The notes under the pieces are model-generated. The model saw nothing but the letters and a program-made list of their open reading frames with translations, did no database searches and had not been told where the DNA came from. Below are positions 43,152-54,097 of a DNA stretch of 64,000 bases, piece after piece. Numbering within the stretch: the first letter of the stretch is position 1; the number at the start of each line of letters is the position of its first letter. A program made the translations under genes and the position numbers. The stretch comes from Streptomyces microflavus (lineage in GTDB: Bacteria > Actinomycetota > Actinomycetes > Streptomycetales > Streptomycetaceae): the NCBI RefSeq assembly GCF_014650075.1, contig NZ_BMUG01000017.1, positions 87,263-151,262 on the forward strand, written 5' to 3'.

Positions 43152-43826
43152 CTACACCCGGTCCGCCAGGCAGTTCAGCGCGTGGCCCGACGCCTCGGCC
43201 GCCGCAGTCTCCGCGTCCCCGGCCCGGATCGCCTCCACCAGCCGCGCGTGGTCCATATGGTTCTCCGGCCGCAGCTCGGGGCCCACGTCACCGCGCAGGT
43301 AGTCGCGCAGGAGGTCCCCGAGGTCCGCGTAGAGCTCGGTGAGGACGTCGTTGTGCGAGGCGGCGACCACCGCCAGGTGCAGCGTCGCGTCGGCCGCGAC
43401 GAACGCCTCCGCGTCACCCGAGGCCCACGCCTCCTCCCGCCGCGCCATCAGGGTGTCGAGCTGCCGCAGATCGCGCTCGGTGCGCCGTACGGCGGCGAGC
43501 CGCGCGGCCGACGACTCCAGCGTCGCCCGCAGCTCCGCGATGTGGCGCGGGTCGGCGGCGGCGAAGCGGCGGTGCATCACCCCGGCCAGCTCGCTCGTGG
43601 CGATCACATAGGTGCCCGAGCCCTGCCGGATGTCCAGCAGCCCGTTGTGCGCCAGGGCCCGCACCGCCTCGCGCACGGTGTTACGGGCCACGCCGAGCTG
43701 CTCGACCAGCTCCGGCTCGGTCGGAATCCGCGAGCCGACCGGCCACTCGCCCGAGGTGATCTGGTTCCGCAGTTGCGCGATCACCTGGTCGGCGAGTGCC
43801 GAACGCCGTGGAGACGTCAGCGCCAT
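43152..43826 (-). CDS. FadR-type (GntR family, FCD domain) transcriptional regulator
   Basis: This 224-residue regulator has an N-terminal winged helix (PTEPELVEQLGVARNTVREAVRALAHNG) and a C-terminal FCD ligand domain. The FCD metal/ligand positions are visible around FVAADATLHLAVVAASHN and HMDHARLVEAI. It is divergent from a CynX/NimT-type transporter gene and probably represses it and itself through the inverted repeat at 43933-43947. The ligand is unknown, probably a small organic acid. Confidence 0.88.
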   Translation of the reverse strand: MALTSPRRSALADQVIAQLRNQITSGEWPVGSRIPTEPELVEQLGVARNTVREAVRALAHNGLLDIRQGSGTYVIATSELAGVMHRRFAAADPRHIAELRATLESSAARLAAVRRTERDLRQLDTLMARREEAWASGDAEAFVAADATLHLAVVAASHNDVLTELYADLGDLLRDYLRGDVGPELRPENHMDHARLVEAIRAGDAETAAAEASGHALNCLADRV

Positions 43827-43932
43827 GGTGCTCCTTGCTCGTGGGCTGTGAGGTCCGGGGCGGATTCTCTCAGGGGAACCGGGGTTCCGGGGGATTCAGG
43901 GGTTCCAGGGGTCTCAGGAGGATTGGACAATC

Positions 43933-43947
43933 AATCATCCCATGATT
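43933..43947. promoter_or_regulatory. Candidate FCD-regulator operator
   Basis: AATCAT and ATGATT flank CCC as a perfect inverted repeat. It overlaps the spacer of the MFS promoter (TTGGAC at 43923, TATGAT at 43949), an ideal place for repression. Palindromic ATnAT-type sites are usual for this regulator family. Confidence 0.5.
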
Positions 43948-43948
43948 C

Positions 43949-43954
43949 TATGAT
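43949..43954 (+). promoter_or_regulatory. -10 of a leaderless transporter mRNA
   Basis: TATGAT lies six bases before the ATG at 43961 and no ribosome-binding site is present. A TTGGAC at 43923-43928 may be the -35 (20-base spacer). Confidence 0.55.
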
Positions 43955-43960
43955 GGCCCC

Positions 43961-45331
43961 ATGCCGGACGACGAGACCCAGACCCAGACCCTGAACCGCG
44001 GCGGCGCCGCGCGCACCCCCGTCGGCCCTCCGCCCCCGCAGCTCAGCGGCGCGGCCGAGGCCCCCGCCCCCTGGCTGCTGCGTCTGATCGCCGTCGGGCT
44101 CGTCCTGGCCGCCCTCAACCTCCGCCCCGCCATCACCAGCCTCGGCGCCCTCCTCGAAGAGGTCCGCGAGGGGCTGCACATGAGCGGCAGCGTGGCGGGG
44201 GTCCTCACCTCCGTGCCGCCGCTCTGCTTCGCGGTCTTCGGGGTCATGGCGCCCCGCCTGGCCCGCCGCTTCGGCGCTGGGGCCGTCGTCTGCGCGGGCA
44301 TGGTCGCCATCGCGGCCGGCCTGGTGATCCGCCCGTACATCGGCTCCACCGCCGGGTTCCTGGCCGCCAGCGCGCTGGCCCTGATGGGCATCGCCGTCAG
44401 CAACATCCTGATGCCGGTGATCGTCAAGCGCTGGTTCCCCGACCGCGTCGGCACCATGACCGGGCTCTACTCCATGGCCCTGGCCCTCGGCACCGCCCTC
44501 GCCGCGGCCGTCACCGTCCCCCTGACCGGTGCGATGGGCGGGGACTGGCAGTCCGGGCTCGCCGTCTGGGCCGGGCTCGCCGCCCTCGCGGTGCTGCCCT
44601 GGATCGTCCTCGTACGGGACCGCACCCCGGCGCCCGGACAGGCCGCGCCTGCCCGGTCCGGGGCCGCTTCGGGCCCTTCCGCTTCCGTCTCCGGCCGGGC
44701 AGCCGGCGCTTCCGGCCAGGCCTCCGCTTCCGGCCCCGCCGAGGCCCCCGCGTTCCGGATCACCCGCAGCCGGACCGCCTGGGGGCTCGCCTGCTTCTTC
44801 GGGCTCCAGGCGACCGCCGCGTACATCACCATGGGCTGGATGCCGCAGATCTTCCGCGACGCCGGGGTCTCCGCCGGTACGGCGGGCGTCCTGCTCGCGG
44901 TCACCATGGCGATGGGCGTACCGCTCGCCTTCGTCATCCCCCGGGTCGCCGCCCGGCTCAAGCAGCAGGGCCCCATCGTCGTCGTCCTTGGCCTGTGCGG
45001 CCTGATCGGCTACGGCGGCCTCTACCTGGCCCCGGCCGCCGGTGCGTGGGCCTGGGCGCTGCTGCTCGGGGTGGCCAACTGCGCCTTCCCGCTCGCCCTC
45101 ACCATGATCGGCATGCGGACGCGGACCGGGGCGGGCGTGGTCCGGCTCTCCGCCTTCGCCCAGTCCACCGGCTATCTGCTCTCGATCCCTGGCCCGCTGC
45201 TCGTCGGCGTGCTCTACCAGCACAGCGGCGGCTGGGGGCTGCCGATCGCTCTGATGGCTGGCCTGATGATCCCGCAGATGGTCGCCGGGGTGCTGGCGGG
45301 GCGGGACCGGACCATCGAGGACGAGTGCTGA
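43961..45331 (+). CDS. CynX/NimT family MFS transporter
   Basis: This 456-residue transporter of the major facilitator superfamily has twelve hydrophobic segments and the CynX-type start LVLAALNLRPAITSLGALLEEV. A Ser/Ala-rich, low-complexity loop (about residues 225-260) joins its halves. CynX/NimT proteins move cyanate, nitroimidazole-type or similar small molecules; the substrate is unknown. It is divergent from the FCD regulator and followed by a 38-residue gene. Confidence 0.86.
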   Translation: MPDDETQTQTLNRGGAARTPVGPPPPQLSGAAEAPAPWLLRLIAVGLVLAALNLRPAITSLGALLEEVREGLHMSGSVAGVLTSVPPLCFAVFGVMAPRLARRFGAGAVVCAGMVAIAAGLVIRPYIGSTAGFLAASALALMGIAVSNILMPVIVKRWFPDRVGTMTGLYSMALALGTALAAAVTVPLTGAMGGDWQSGLAVWAGLAALAVLPWIVLVRDRTPAPGQAAPARSGAASGPSASVSGRAAGASGQASASGPAEAPAFRITRSRTAWGLACFFGLQATAAYITMGWMPQIFRDAGVSAGTAGVLLAVTMAMGVPLAFVIPRVAARLKQQGPIVVVLGLCGLIGYGGLYLAPAAGAWAWALLLGVANCAFPLALTMIGMRTRTGAGVVRLSAFAQSTGYLLSIPGPLLVGVLYQHSGGWGLPIALMAGLMIPQMVAGVLAGRDRTIEDEC

Positions 45332-45348
45332 GATGCGAGACTGGCCCC

Positions 45349-45465
45349 ATGCCAGTGCTCGATCCTCACCCCAAGAACGGTCAGAAGAAGCTCCTCCTCG
45401 TCTTCGGGGCGATGCTTCTCGTCACGGTGGTCATCGGTGTGATCGCCACGATCGCCTCCCCCTGA
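45349..45465 (+). CDS. SGM_5486-type small transporter-associated protein
   Basis: This 38-residue protein starts MPVLDPHPKNGQKK and ends in one transmembrane helix (LLLVFGAMLLVTVVIGVIATI). As I recall, such tiny proteins are regularly found downstream of CynX/NimT genes in Streptomyces under the name SGM_5486 family transporter-associated protein. It lies 17 bases after the transporter gene and is probably a small partner subunit. Confidence 0.75.
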   Translation: MPVLDPHPKNGQKKLLLVFGAMLLVTVVIGVIATIASP

Positions 45466-45503
45466 CGCCCGCCGCCCCCTGCTGATCCTCGTGGGGGGTG
45501 GGG

Positions 45504-45531
45504 CTGGCCCCCCTGTCCCCTAGGGGGCCAG
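45504..45531 (+). terminator. Terminator after the small transporter-associated gene
   Basis: CTGGCCCCC (45504-45512) pairs with GGGGGCCAG (45523-45531). It lies about 40 bases downstream of the stop. Confidence 0.6.
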
Positions 45532-45625
45532 GGTCAGGGTGAAGTGGGTGGATCACCGGATGGGACCGGCGCCGCCCGTTCCGTAGGTTCTTCGGTAACG
45601 AACCGAATACCCCACGGAGGCGGAC

Positions 45626-45886
45626 ATGACGGTCCCTGCGCACCCCAGGTCCCGCCGACCGGCACCCTCTCCCCGACCGGCACCCTCCTCCCGGCCGGCC
45701 CTCCCGCGTCACCCGGCCGCCGCCCGTGTCGAGATACGGCTGCCCTGGTGGGCCGTGGCGCTCCCGGCCGTCGCGTTCGCCGCTCTGCTGCTCATGATCA
45801 TGAGCCCCGGGCAGGCGCAGGCCGCCACCGCCGACCCGGCGCTCGGACAGCTGATCGAGCGCACGCTCCACCTGCTCTCCCGCTGA
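45626..45886 (+). CDS. Small Pro-rich membrane protein
   Basis: This 86-residue protein has a Pro/Arg-rich N-terminus of 35 residues and one hydrophobic segment (WWAVALPAVAFAALLLMIMS). A short outer tail follows (ADPALGQLIERTLHLLSR). An ACGGAGG site precedes the ATG. An imperfect inverted repeat (GGTTC/GAACC, about 45586-45603) lies upstream. I recognise no family, and it may be exported. Confidence 0.62.
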   Translation: MTVPAHPRSRRPAPSPRPAPSSRPALPRHPAAARVEIRLPWWAVALPAVAFAALLLMIMSPGQAQAATADPALGQLIERTLHLLSR

Positions 45887-45988
45887 GGCACGGAGCGACG
45901 AACACACCCCGGACCAGCACGTCAACCTTCCGGATGAGCCCGTCAACACCCTGCGCCAGAGGCCGCGTTTCATGCGAAGCTGAGGTGT

Positions 45989-46507
45989 ATGAGCGTCGAG
46001 ACACCTCGCAGGATCGTCCTTCTCAGGCATGCCAAGGCGGAATGGTCGCAGTCCTCCGATCATGAGCGGCCCCTGGCCGAGCGCGGCCGTAAGGACGCGC
46101 CCGTGGCCGGCCGCAGGCTCGCCGACTCCGGCATCGACTTCGATCTGGCCCTGTGCTCCAGTGCCGTCAGGACCCGGGAGACCTGGAAGCTGGCGGTCCA
46201 CGAGTTCGCCCACCGCCCCAGGACCGTCTATGAGGAGAGGCTGTACGAGGCCTCCCTCGGCGAACTGATCGCCCTGTTCAACGAGACCCCGGACGAGGTC
46301 CGCGACCTCCTGGTCATCGGCCACAACCCGGGGATGCACGGAGCCGCCGACGCCCTCTCCGGCTCGGCCGAGGGCGACACCCTGGCCCGGATGACCCGGG
46401 ACGGCTTCCCGACGGCGTCCTACGCCGTGGTGGAGTTCCCCGGCTCCTGGAAGAGCGTGGAGCACGGGGCCGGCCGGCTCGTCGAGTACTGGACGCCGAA
46501 CGGCTGA
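45989..46507 (+). CDS. SixA-like histidine phosphatase
   Basis: This 172-residue protein belongs to the histidine phosphatase superfamily. The catalytic RHAK motif is in VLLRHAKAEWS. The second His is in VIGHNPGMHG. SixA of E. coli dephosphorylates phosphohistidine of the HPt domain or PTS proteins; the substrate here is unknown. A hairpin terminator follows the stop. Confidence 0.88.
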   Translation: MSVETPRRIVLLRHAKAEWSQSSDHERPLAERGRKDAPVAGRRLADSGIDFDLALCSSAVRTRETWKLAVHEFAHRPRTVYEERLYEASLGELIALFNETPDEVRDLLVIGHNPGMHGAADALSGSAEGDTLARMTRDGFPTASYAVVEFPGSWKSVEHGAGRLVEYWTPNG

Positions 46508-46552
46508 GTGCGCCTCGCCCCTGCCCGGGTGCGGCCGACCACATGAACGCGC

Positions 46553-46585
46553 AGGGCCCCGGCACATCACCCGTGCCGGGGCCCT
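46553..46585. terminator. Bidirectional terminator between SixA-like and serB genes
   Basis: AGGGCCCCGGCAC pairs with GTGCCGGGGCCCT as a perfect 13-bp stem with a 7-base loop, followed by CTTCC. Confidence 0.75.
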
Positions 46586-46590
46586 CTTCC

Positions 46591-46676
46591 GTGCGCTGGC
46601 GAGACCGTCAGTCGCCTCCGTACGCTGGCGAGACCGTCAGTCGCTCCGTGCGCTGCCGAGAACGTCAGTCGACGAG
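46591..46676. repeat. Three tandem 28-29 bp repeats reaching into the serB stop
   Basis: The unit GTGCGCTGGCGAGACCGTCA (first 20 bases, then GTCGCCTCC) is repeated from 46591, 46620 and 46648 with a few changes. The third copy contains the serB stop codon, so the array may have arisen by slippage at the serB 3' end. Confidence 0.7.
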
Positions 46677-47966
46677 ACCGTCCGCCGCCTCGACCTCTTC
46701 ACGGGTGATGCCGAGCAGATAGAGCACGGTGTCCAGGAACGGCACGTTCACCGCGGTGTGCGCCGCCTCGCGGACCACGGGCTTGGCGTTGAAGGCGACC
46801 CCGAGCCCCGCAGTGTTCAGCATGTCGAGGTCGTTCGCCCCGTCCCCGATGGCGACCGTCTGCGCCAGCGGCACCCCCGCCTGCTCGGCGAAGCTCCGTA
46901 GCAGCCGGGCCTTGCCCGCCCGGTCCACCACATCGCCGACGACCCGGCCGGTGAACTTGCCGTCCACCACCTCCAGGGTGTTGGCGGAGGCGAAGTCGAG
47001 GCCGAGACGTTCCTTCAGATCGTCCGTGACCTGGGTGAAACCGCCCGAGACGACGCCCACCTGGTACCCCAGGCGCTTCAGCGTACGGATCAGCGTGCGG
47101 GCGCCCGGCGTGAGCCGCACCTCGGCGCGCACCTTGTCCACCACCGAGGCGTCAAGCCCCGCCAGCAGGGCGACCCGGGCGTGCAGCGACTGCTCGAAGT
47201 CCAGCTCGCCGCGCATCGCCCGCTCGGTGACCTCGGCCACCTCGTCCTCACAGCCCGCGTGGGCCGCGAAGAGCTCGATCACCTCGTCCTGGATGAGCGT
47301 GGAGTCCACGTCCATGACTACCAGGCGCTGGGCCCGCCTGCTCAGCCCGGCCGAGACCACCGCGACGTCCACGCCGATCTCCGCGGCCTCGGTCGCCAGC
47401 GCGGTGCGCAGCTCCTCGGTCCCGGTCCCCGACACCGCGAACTCGACGGCGGTGACCGGGTACTTCGCCAGCCGGAAGATACGGTCGATGTTCCCGCCGG
47501 TCGAGGTGATCGTGGCCGCTATGGCGGCGGTCGACTCCGCGGTGAGCGGGTGCCCCAGCACGGTCACATGGGAACGGCCGTCACCGCGGGGCCGGTTGTC
47601 ACCGGTGCCCGAGATGATCTCGGCCTGCAGCTTCAGGGAGTCGGCCCAGCTGTGCACGGTGGCCCGCAGATCGCCCGCCGTCGTCCCGCCCGCGGTGGGC
47701 GAGGTGACCAGGGCGCACAGCACGATGCGGCCCCGGGTGACGACCTGCTCGATGTCCACGACATCGACGGAGTACGCGGCGAGGGTGTCGAACAGCCCGG
47801 CGGTGATACCGGGGCGGTCCTTGCCGAAGATCTTGACGAGAAGGGTGGGTGTGTTGTCCACGAGAGAAGGGGAGTCGTCGCTGTCCCGGGCGGGCTCGCC
47901 GCCGGTCCGAGGGGAATCGGGGAGCTCGGGGGAGGAGGGAGGCTGAGGTGGCTGAGATGCGCTCAT
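46665..47966 (-). CDS. serB: Phosphoserine phosphatase with N-terminal ACT domains
   Basis: SerB makes the last step of serine synthesis. The 433-residue protein has two ACT-type domains in its first 200 residues (TLLVKIFGKDRPGITAGLF), then a HAD phosphatase domain with motif I MDVDSTLIQDEVIE, motif II VVSGGFTQV and motif III IGDGANDLDML. The ACT part may sense serine. The ATG at 47966 is chosen because the conserved region starts soon after a GGTGGGAAC site; the upstream in-frame extension is low-complexity. It is divergent from the FHA-ABC gene. Confidence 0.92.
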   Translation of the reverse strand: MSASQPPQPPSSPELPDSPRTGGEPARDSDDSPSLVDNTPTLLVKIFGKDRPGITAGLFDTLAAYSVDVVDIEQVVTRGRIVLCALVTSPTAGGTTAGDLRATVHSWADSLKLQAEIISGTGDNRPRGDGRSHVTVLGHPLTAESTAAIAATITSTGGNIDRIFRLAKYPVTAVEFAVSGTGTEELRTALATEAAEIGVDVAVVSAGLSRRAQRLVVMDVDSTLIQDEVIELFAAHAGCEDEVAEVTERAMRGELDFEQSLHARVALLAGLDASVVDKVRAEVRLTPGARTLIRTLKRLGYQVGVVSGGFTQVTDDLKERLGLDFASANTLEVVDGKFTGRVVGDVVDRAGKARLLRSFAEQAGVPLAQTVAIGDGANDLDMLNTAGLGVAFNAKPVVREAAHTAVNVPFLDTVLYLLGITREEVEAADGLVD

Positions 47967-48202
47967 GGTGTTCCCACCGTATCGGTCCCGGGCCCGGGAC
48001 CGGCGGCCCGTCCCGAGTGCCGGACGGAGGACGCAGGGCTTCCGCCGGCTGTCCCCTTTGTTCCGGGATCGCACCGCTTCTCCGCTTCGGGCCCCGTCTT
48101 CACCGGCCCGACTTTCGGATAAGGGACTGCTCCTGGAATAGTTCCCCACGATGTTCAGCATCCCTAGACTCCCTGCGACGGGGGAAAATCGGGGGACAAC
48201 AA

Positions 48203-50836
<2,634 letters not shown>

Positions 50837-50850
50837 GGCCGTACGGAACG

Positions 50851-50894
50851 ACGCCGGAGGTCGGCACCCCACCTGGGGTGCCGGCCTCCGGCGT
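50851..50894. terminator. Strong bidirectional terminator
   Basis: ACGCCGGAGGTCGGCACCCC (50851-50870) pairs with GGGGTGCCGGCCTCCGGCGT (50875-50894), with one G-U wobble and loop ACCT. It lies between the convergent FHA-ABC and transglycosylase genes. Confidence 0.85.
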
Positions 50895-50924
50895 GTGCGG
50901 CCTGGCTCGGCTGTGCGGCCCGGC

Positions 50925-51677
50925 TCAGTACGCGCTGTTGACGTTGTCCATCGAGCCGTAGCGGTCGGCCGCGTAGTTGCAGGCGGCGACGATGTTGGCG
51001 ACGGGGTCGTACAGGTCCTTCTTGGTGCCCTTGACGTGGTACCGGTCGAAGGTCGGCTGGATCACCTGGAGAAGGCCCTTGGAGGGGATGCCGTTCCGGG
51101 CGTTGATGTCCCAGTTGTTGATCGCCCAGCGGTTGCCGCTGGACTCCCGGATGATGTTGCGGTGGATGCCGCTGTAGGAACCGGGGATGCCTTCCTTCTT
51201 CATGATCGACATCGCCTCGCGGATCCAGCCGTCCAGGTTGTTGGCGTAGACGGGCTTGCGCGCGGTGGAGCGGTTGGCGGCCTCGGAGCCGCGCTTCTTC
51301 GCGTCGGCCTTGGCCTTGGCGGCCTTCTCGGCCTTGTCCTTCGCGTCGGCGGCGGCCTTGGCCTTCGCCGCCTTCGCCTTGGCCTCGGCGGCGGCCTTCG
51401 CCTTCGCGGCGTCGGCGGCCTTCACCAGCTTCTCGGCGGTGGAGTGCTGCTCGATGAGGCTGTCCTGCACGGTCTTGGCCTGCGCGGAGCCTGCTGCGTT
51501 GGTGAACGCCACGGGTGCGGCAGCGCCCGCTGCCTGCGGGGCGACCTCGGCCTCGCCCTTCGACGGGACGAGCGAGAAGGTCAGGGAGGCGACGGCCAGG
51601 GCCGACACACCGGCCACGGAGATCTTCTGGACCTTGTTCAGACGACGGACACGGCTGGGAATGCGAGTCGCAGACAT
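50925..51677 (-). CDS. Secreted lytic transglycosylase (SLT domain)
   Basis: This 250-residue exported protein has an N-terminal membrane or signal segment (ISVAGVSALAVASLTFSLV). An Ala/Lys-rich helical linker (about residues 75-140, with many AKAKAA repeats) leads to a C-terminal lysozyme-like SLT domain with catalytic Glu in NIIRESSGNRWAINNWD and the motif SKGLLQVIQPTFDRYHV. It cuts peptidoglycan, probably during growth or sporulation. A promoter and an 80-base leader precede it. Confidence 0.88.
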   Translation of the reverse strand: MSATRIPSRVRRLNKVQKISVAGVSALAVASLTFSLVPSKGEAEVAPQAAGAAAPVAFTNAAGSAQAKTVQDSLIEQHSTAEKLVKAADAAKAKAAAEAKAKAAKAKAAADAKDKAEKAAKAKADAKKRGSEAANRSTARKPVYANNLDGWIREAMSIMKKEGIPGSYSGIHRNIIRESSGNRWAINNWDINARNGIPSKGLLQVIQPTFDRYHVKGTKKDLYDPVANIVAACNYAADRYGSMDNVNSAY

Positions 51678-51955
51678 GTAGGGCTACCTCTTCGAATGCT
51701 CAGGTGTCCTCACGGAGGACGAGACCGGAGGCGGCGATGCGCACCTCCGTCGGGGACGAGAGCAATTCTTAGCGGCAGCAAAATCGTGTGGCAAAGGTGT
51801 GACGTACGAAGCTAGATAGTGGAACAGGGTCCCGTTCGTCCGAAATAAACCCTGCTCATGCCCACCCAAATCGTCCTTTTGGGTCCACTAGGTACGTTCG
51901 TAAGTGACGTGCGTCCTATGCCTGGGCTCACATCGGCGAGGTAACAGGCTCACCA
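51678..51955 (-). promoter_or_regulatory. Promoter (TTGCCA-N17-TAAGAA) and leader of the transglycosylase gene
   Basis: On the minus strand TTGCCA (51789-51794) and TAAGAA (51766-51771) are separated by 17 bases, giving a start near 51758 and a leader of about 80 bases. The leader can fold two hairpins (CGGAGG/CCTCCG and GTCCTC/GAGGAC). The rest of this 278-base stretch is relatively AT-rich and contains no gene. Riboswitches are often found before cell-wall hydrolase genes in actinomycetes, but I could not match a known class. Confidence 0.55.
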
Positions 51956-53176
51956 TTAGTTGCTGGAGCAATCCGGAGTGTTACGTTCCTCATCCGGCAG
52001 GATGAGGTGGACGTCCCCGAACTCGTGCCAGAGGTAGCGCCGCTCCAGCGCCGCCTCGTACCCACGGCGCAGCGCCTCCCGCCCCGCGACCGCCTCCAGC
52101 ATCAGCAGGTGCGAGGCCTCCGGCTCGTGCAGCCCGGTCAGCAGCCCGTCCACCACCCGCACGCCCCGCCGCGGCGTCACCACCAGATCCGTCCAGCCCG
52201 CCGCGGGACGCACCACGCCGTCCGCGTCCGCCGCCGACTCCAGCGCCCGCACCGCCGTAGTGCCGACCGCGACCACCCGGCCGCCCGCCGCCCGTGCCGC
52301 GTTCACCAGCCACGCCGTCGTGGACGGCACCGCGAACCGCTCCGGGTACGGGGGCTCGTGCGCCTCCGCCGACGCCACCCCCGTATCCAGCGACAGCGGG
52401 GCGAACTGCACCCCGCGGCTCACCAGCTCCGCCACCAGGGCGGCCGTGAAGGGCCGGGCCGCACTCGGCATCTCCGCCGAACCGCTCCCGTCCGGCGCCC
52501 GGACCGCGAACACCGTCTGATACGCGGAGAGCGGCTGGTCCCGTTCCGTGTACGCGTACCGGATCGGCCGCCCGTACCGCCGCAACAGCTCCGGCACCCG
52601 CTCCGGCACCCGCGCCCACCACAGCCGCGCCCCCGCCGCGGGTGCGAGGGGGCTGCCTGCCGGTCCTGCCGGGCTCGCCGTCCCCGGCACCGCCCCCTGA
52701 TCCGGCCCGGCCGACAAACCACCCCCCAGCGGCTCCTCCAGCACCAGCTCCCGCCCGCCCGGCAGCCGCACCACGCAACCGGCCGGCCCGCCCGGACGCG
52801 GCACGCCGGCCCCCGAAGCACCGGGCGCCCGCAGCTCCACCGCCCACCGCCCGTCCTCACCCCGCGTCGAGAAGTGCACGACGACCCGCTCGCCGCCCAC
52901 CCGCCCGTTCACCGCCGCCGGCAGCGTCGCCGACGTGTTCACCACCAGCACGTCCCCGGCCCGCAGCTGCCCGGTCAGCTCCCGGAAGGCGTGGTGCGAG
53001 ACGGCCGCCCCCCGGGTCACCAGCAGCCGTACGTCGTCCCGCCCCGCCCCCCGCTGCTCGGCCGGCACCCGGGCCGAGAGCTCCGCGGGCACCCGCAACC
53101 CCTCCAGGAGCGAATCCCCGGCCCCGGCCGAAGGGGCGCCACCCCCGTCCCCCCTCGCCGCCCCCACCGCTCTCAT
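51956..53176 (-). CDS. QueA-like S-adenosylmethionine:tRNA ribosyltransferase-isomerase
   Basis: This 406-residue protein resembles QueA, which transfers the ribosyl moiety of SAM to 7-aminomethyl-7-deazaguanine in tRNA during queuosine synthesis. Matching parts include DVLVVNTSATLPAAVNGR, RYGRPIRYAYTERDQPLSAYQTVFA and VVAVGTTAVRALESAA. It is longer and more Pro/Gly-rich than classic QueA. No other queuosine gene is nearby. Its ATG overlaps the stop of the SDR gene upstream (ATGA). The real substrate is therefore uncertain. Confidence 0.82.
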   Translation of the reverse strand: MRAVGAARGDGGGAPSAGAGDSLLEGLRVPAELSARVPAEQRGAGRDDVRLLVTRGAAVSHHAFRELTGQLRAGDVLVVNTSATLPAAVNGRVGGERVVVHFSTRGEDGRWAVELRAPGASGAGVPRPGGPAGCVVRLPGGRELVLEEPLGGGLSAGPDQGAVPGTASPAGPAGSPLAPAAGARLWWARVPERVPELLRRYGRPIRYAYTERDQPLSAYQTVFAVRAPDGSGSAEMPSAARPFTAALVAELVSRGVQFAPLSLDTGVASAEAHEPPYPERFAVPSTTAWLVNAARAAGGRVVAVGTTAVRALESAADADGVVRPAAGWTDLVVTPRRGVRVVDGLLTGLHEPEASHLLMLEAVAGREALRRGYEAALERRYLWHEFGDVHLILPDEERNTPDCSSN

Positions 53177-53898
53177 CGCGCACCCCCGTCCGCCGCCACC
53201 GGCCCCTCCAGCAGCGCCGGAGCGGCGAACCGCCCGCTGACCGGCCGCTCCCGCACCAGCCGCAGGAACGCGGGCACCACGCTCGCGGGCGAGGGCCGCG
53301 TCTCCCCGCCGTCATTGGGCACCGCGGCCTCGTACAGGTCCGTGTCCATGTCCCCCGGATCGACCGCCCACACCCGCAGCCCGGGCTCCTCCACACCCAG
53401 CACCGCCGCCAGCTGGTCCAGCGCCGCCTTCGACGCCCCGTAACCGCCCCACGTCCCGTACGGCTCCGCCGCCGCGTCCGAGCTGACCGTCACCACCGCC
53501 CCCGCAGCCGACGCCCGCAGCAGCGGCAACGCCTCCTGTACGAGGCCGAGCGCGGCCACCACATTGGTCTCCAGCGCCTGCCGCAACCCCTCCAGCGGCT
53601 GCGCCTCCAGCCGGACCAGCGGCTCGGCGCCCAGCACGCTCGCATTGCTCACCAGCAGATCGAGCCCGCCCAGCTCCCCGGCGGCCGCGACCAGCTCCGC
53701 CCGGTGCGCCGCGTCCGTGACATCCCCCGGCACGGCCACCACCCGCGTCCCGTACCGCTCCCGCACCTCCTTCACCGTCGCCTCCAGCACCCCGGAGGTC
53801 CGGGCGTCCAGCACCAGATCCCACCCCTGCCGGGCCAGGGCCTCGGCCAGAGCGCGCCCCAGCCCCTTCGAACCACCCGTGATCAACGCGACCGGCAT
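53173..53898 (-). CDS. Short-chain dehydrogenase/reductase
   Basis: This 241-residue SDR has the nucleotide-binding GGSKGLGRALAEA and the catalytic Ser (VTVSSDAAAE) and Tyr-Lys (YGASK). The ATG at 53898 has GAGGAG upstream. Its stop overlaps the QueA-like start, so both are made together, which suggests a shared pathway. The substrate is unknown. Confidence 0.86.
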   Translation of the reverse strand: MPVALITGGSKGLGRALAEALARQGWDLVLDARTSGVLEATVKEVRERYGTRVVAVPGDVTDAAHRAELVAAAGELGGLDLLVSNASVLGAEPLVRLEAQPLEGLRQALETNVVAALGLVQEALPLLRASAAGAVVTVSSDAAAEPYGTWGGYGASKAALDQLAAVLGVEEPGLRVWAVDPGDMDTDLYEAAVPNDGGETRPSPASVVPAFLRLVRERPVSGRFAAPALLEGPVAADGGAR

Positions 53899-53917
53899 CG
53901 TGACCGTCTCCTCGCAC

Positions 53918-53986
53918 CATCGGCGCCCACCGGATCCCGGCGACGCGGAACATCGGCGCCCACCGGGCGAACCCGGCGACGCGGAA
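53918..53986. repeat. Two tandem 33-36 bp repeats upstream of the SDR gene
   Basis: The unit CATCGGCGCCCACCGG...CGGCGACGCGGAA occurs at 53918-53950 and again at 53951-53986, the second with a 3-base insertion. It lies in the leader of the SDR/QueA operon. Confidence 0.7.
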
Positions 53987-54070
53987 CCGGGGCGGCCCCG
54001 GCGACTCCAACGTAGGAAGCCGCCCTCGCCCCGCGCCTCGCCCAGGAGCCGCACCCGCACCCGGCACTTC

Positions 54071-54097
54071 GTCCTAGGACCGGGGCGGTCCTAGGAC
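54071..54097. promoter_or_regulatory. Double palindrome upstream of the GAF kinase gene (candidate operator)
   Basis: GTCCTAGGACC (54071-54081) and GGTCCTAGGAC (54087-54097) flank GGGGC. Each arm contains its own 10-bp palindrome, and the whole is again an inverted repeat. A third CCTAGG lies at 54125-54130. CTAG is rare in this DNA, so the arrangement is unlikely to be chance. It lies 102 bases before the kinase start and is a candidate autoregulatory site. Confidence 0.5.

Noticed and set aside
46591..46676. CRISPR array at the serB 3' end
   Set aside because: The three repeats are directly tandem with no spacers, and no cas gene is in the window.
51678..51955. c-di-AMP (ydaO-type) riboswitch before the transglycosylase gene
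   Set aside because: Such riboswitches are common before cell-wall hydrolase genes in actinomycetes, but I could not match the conserved core, and the predicted leader is only about 80 bases.
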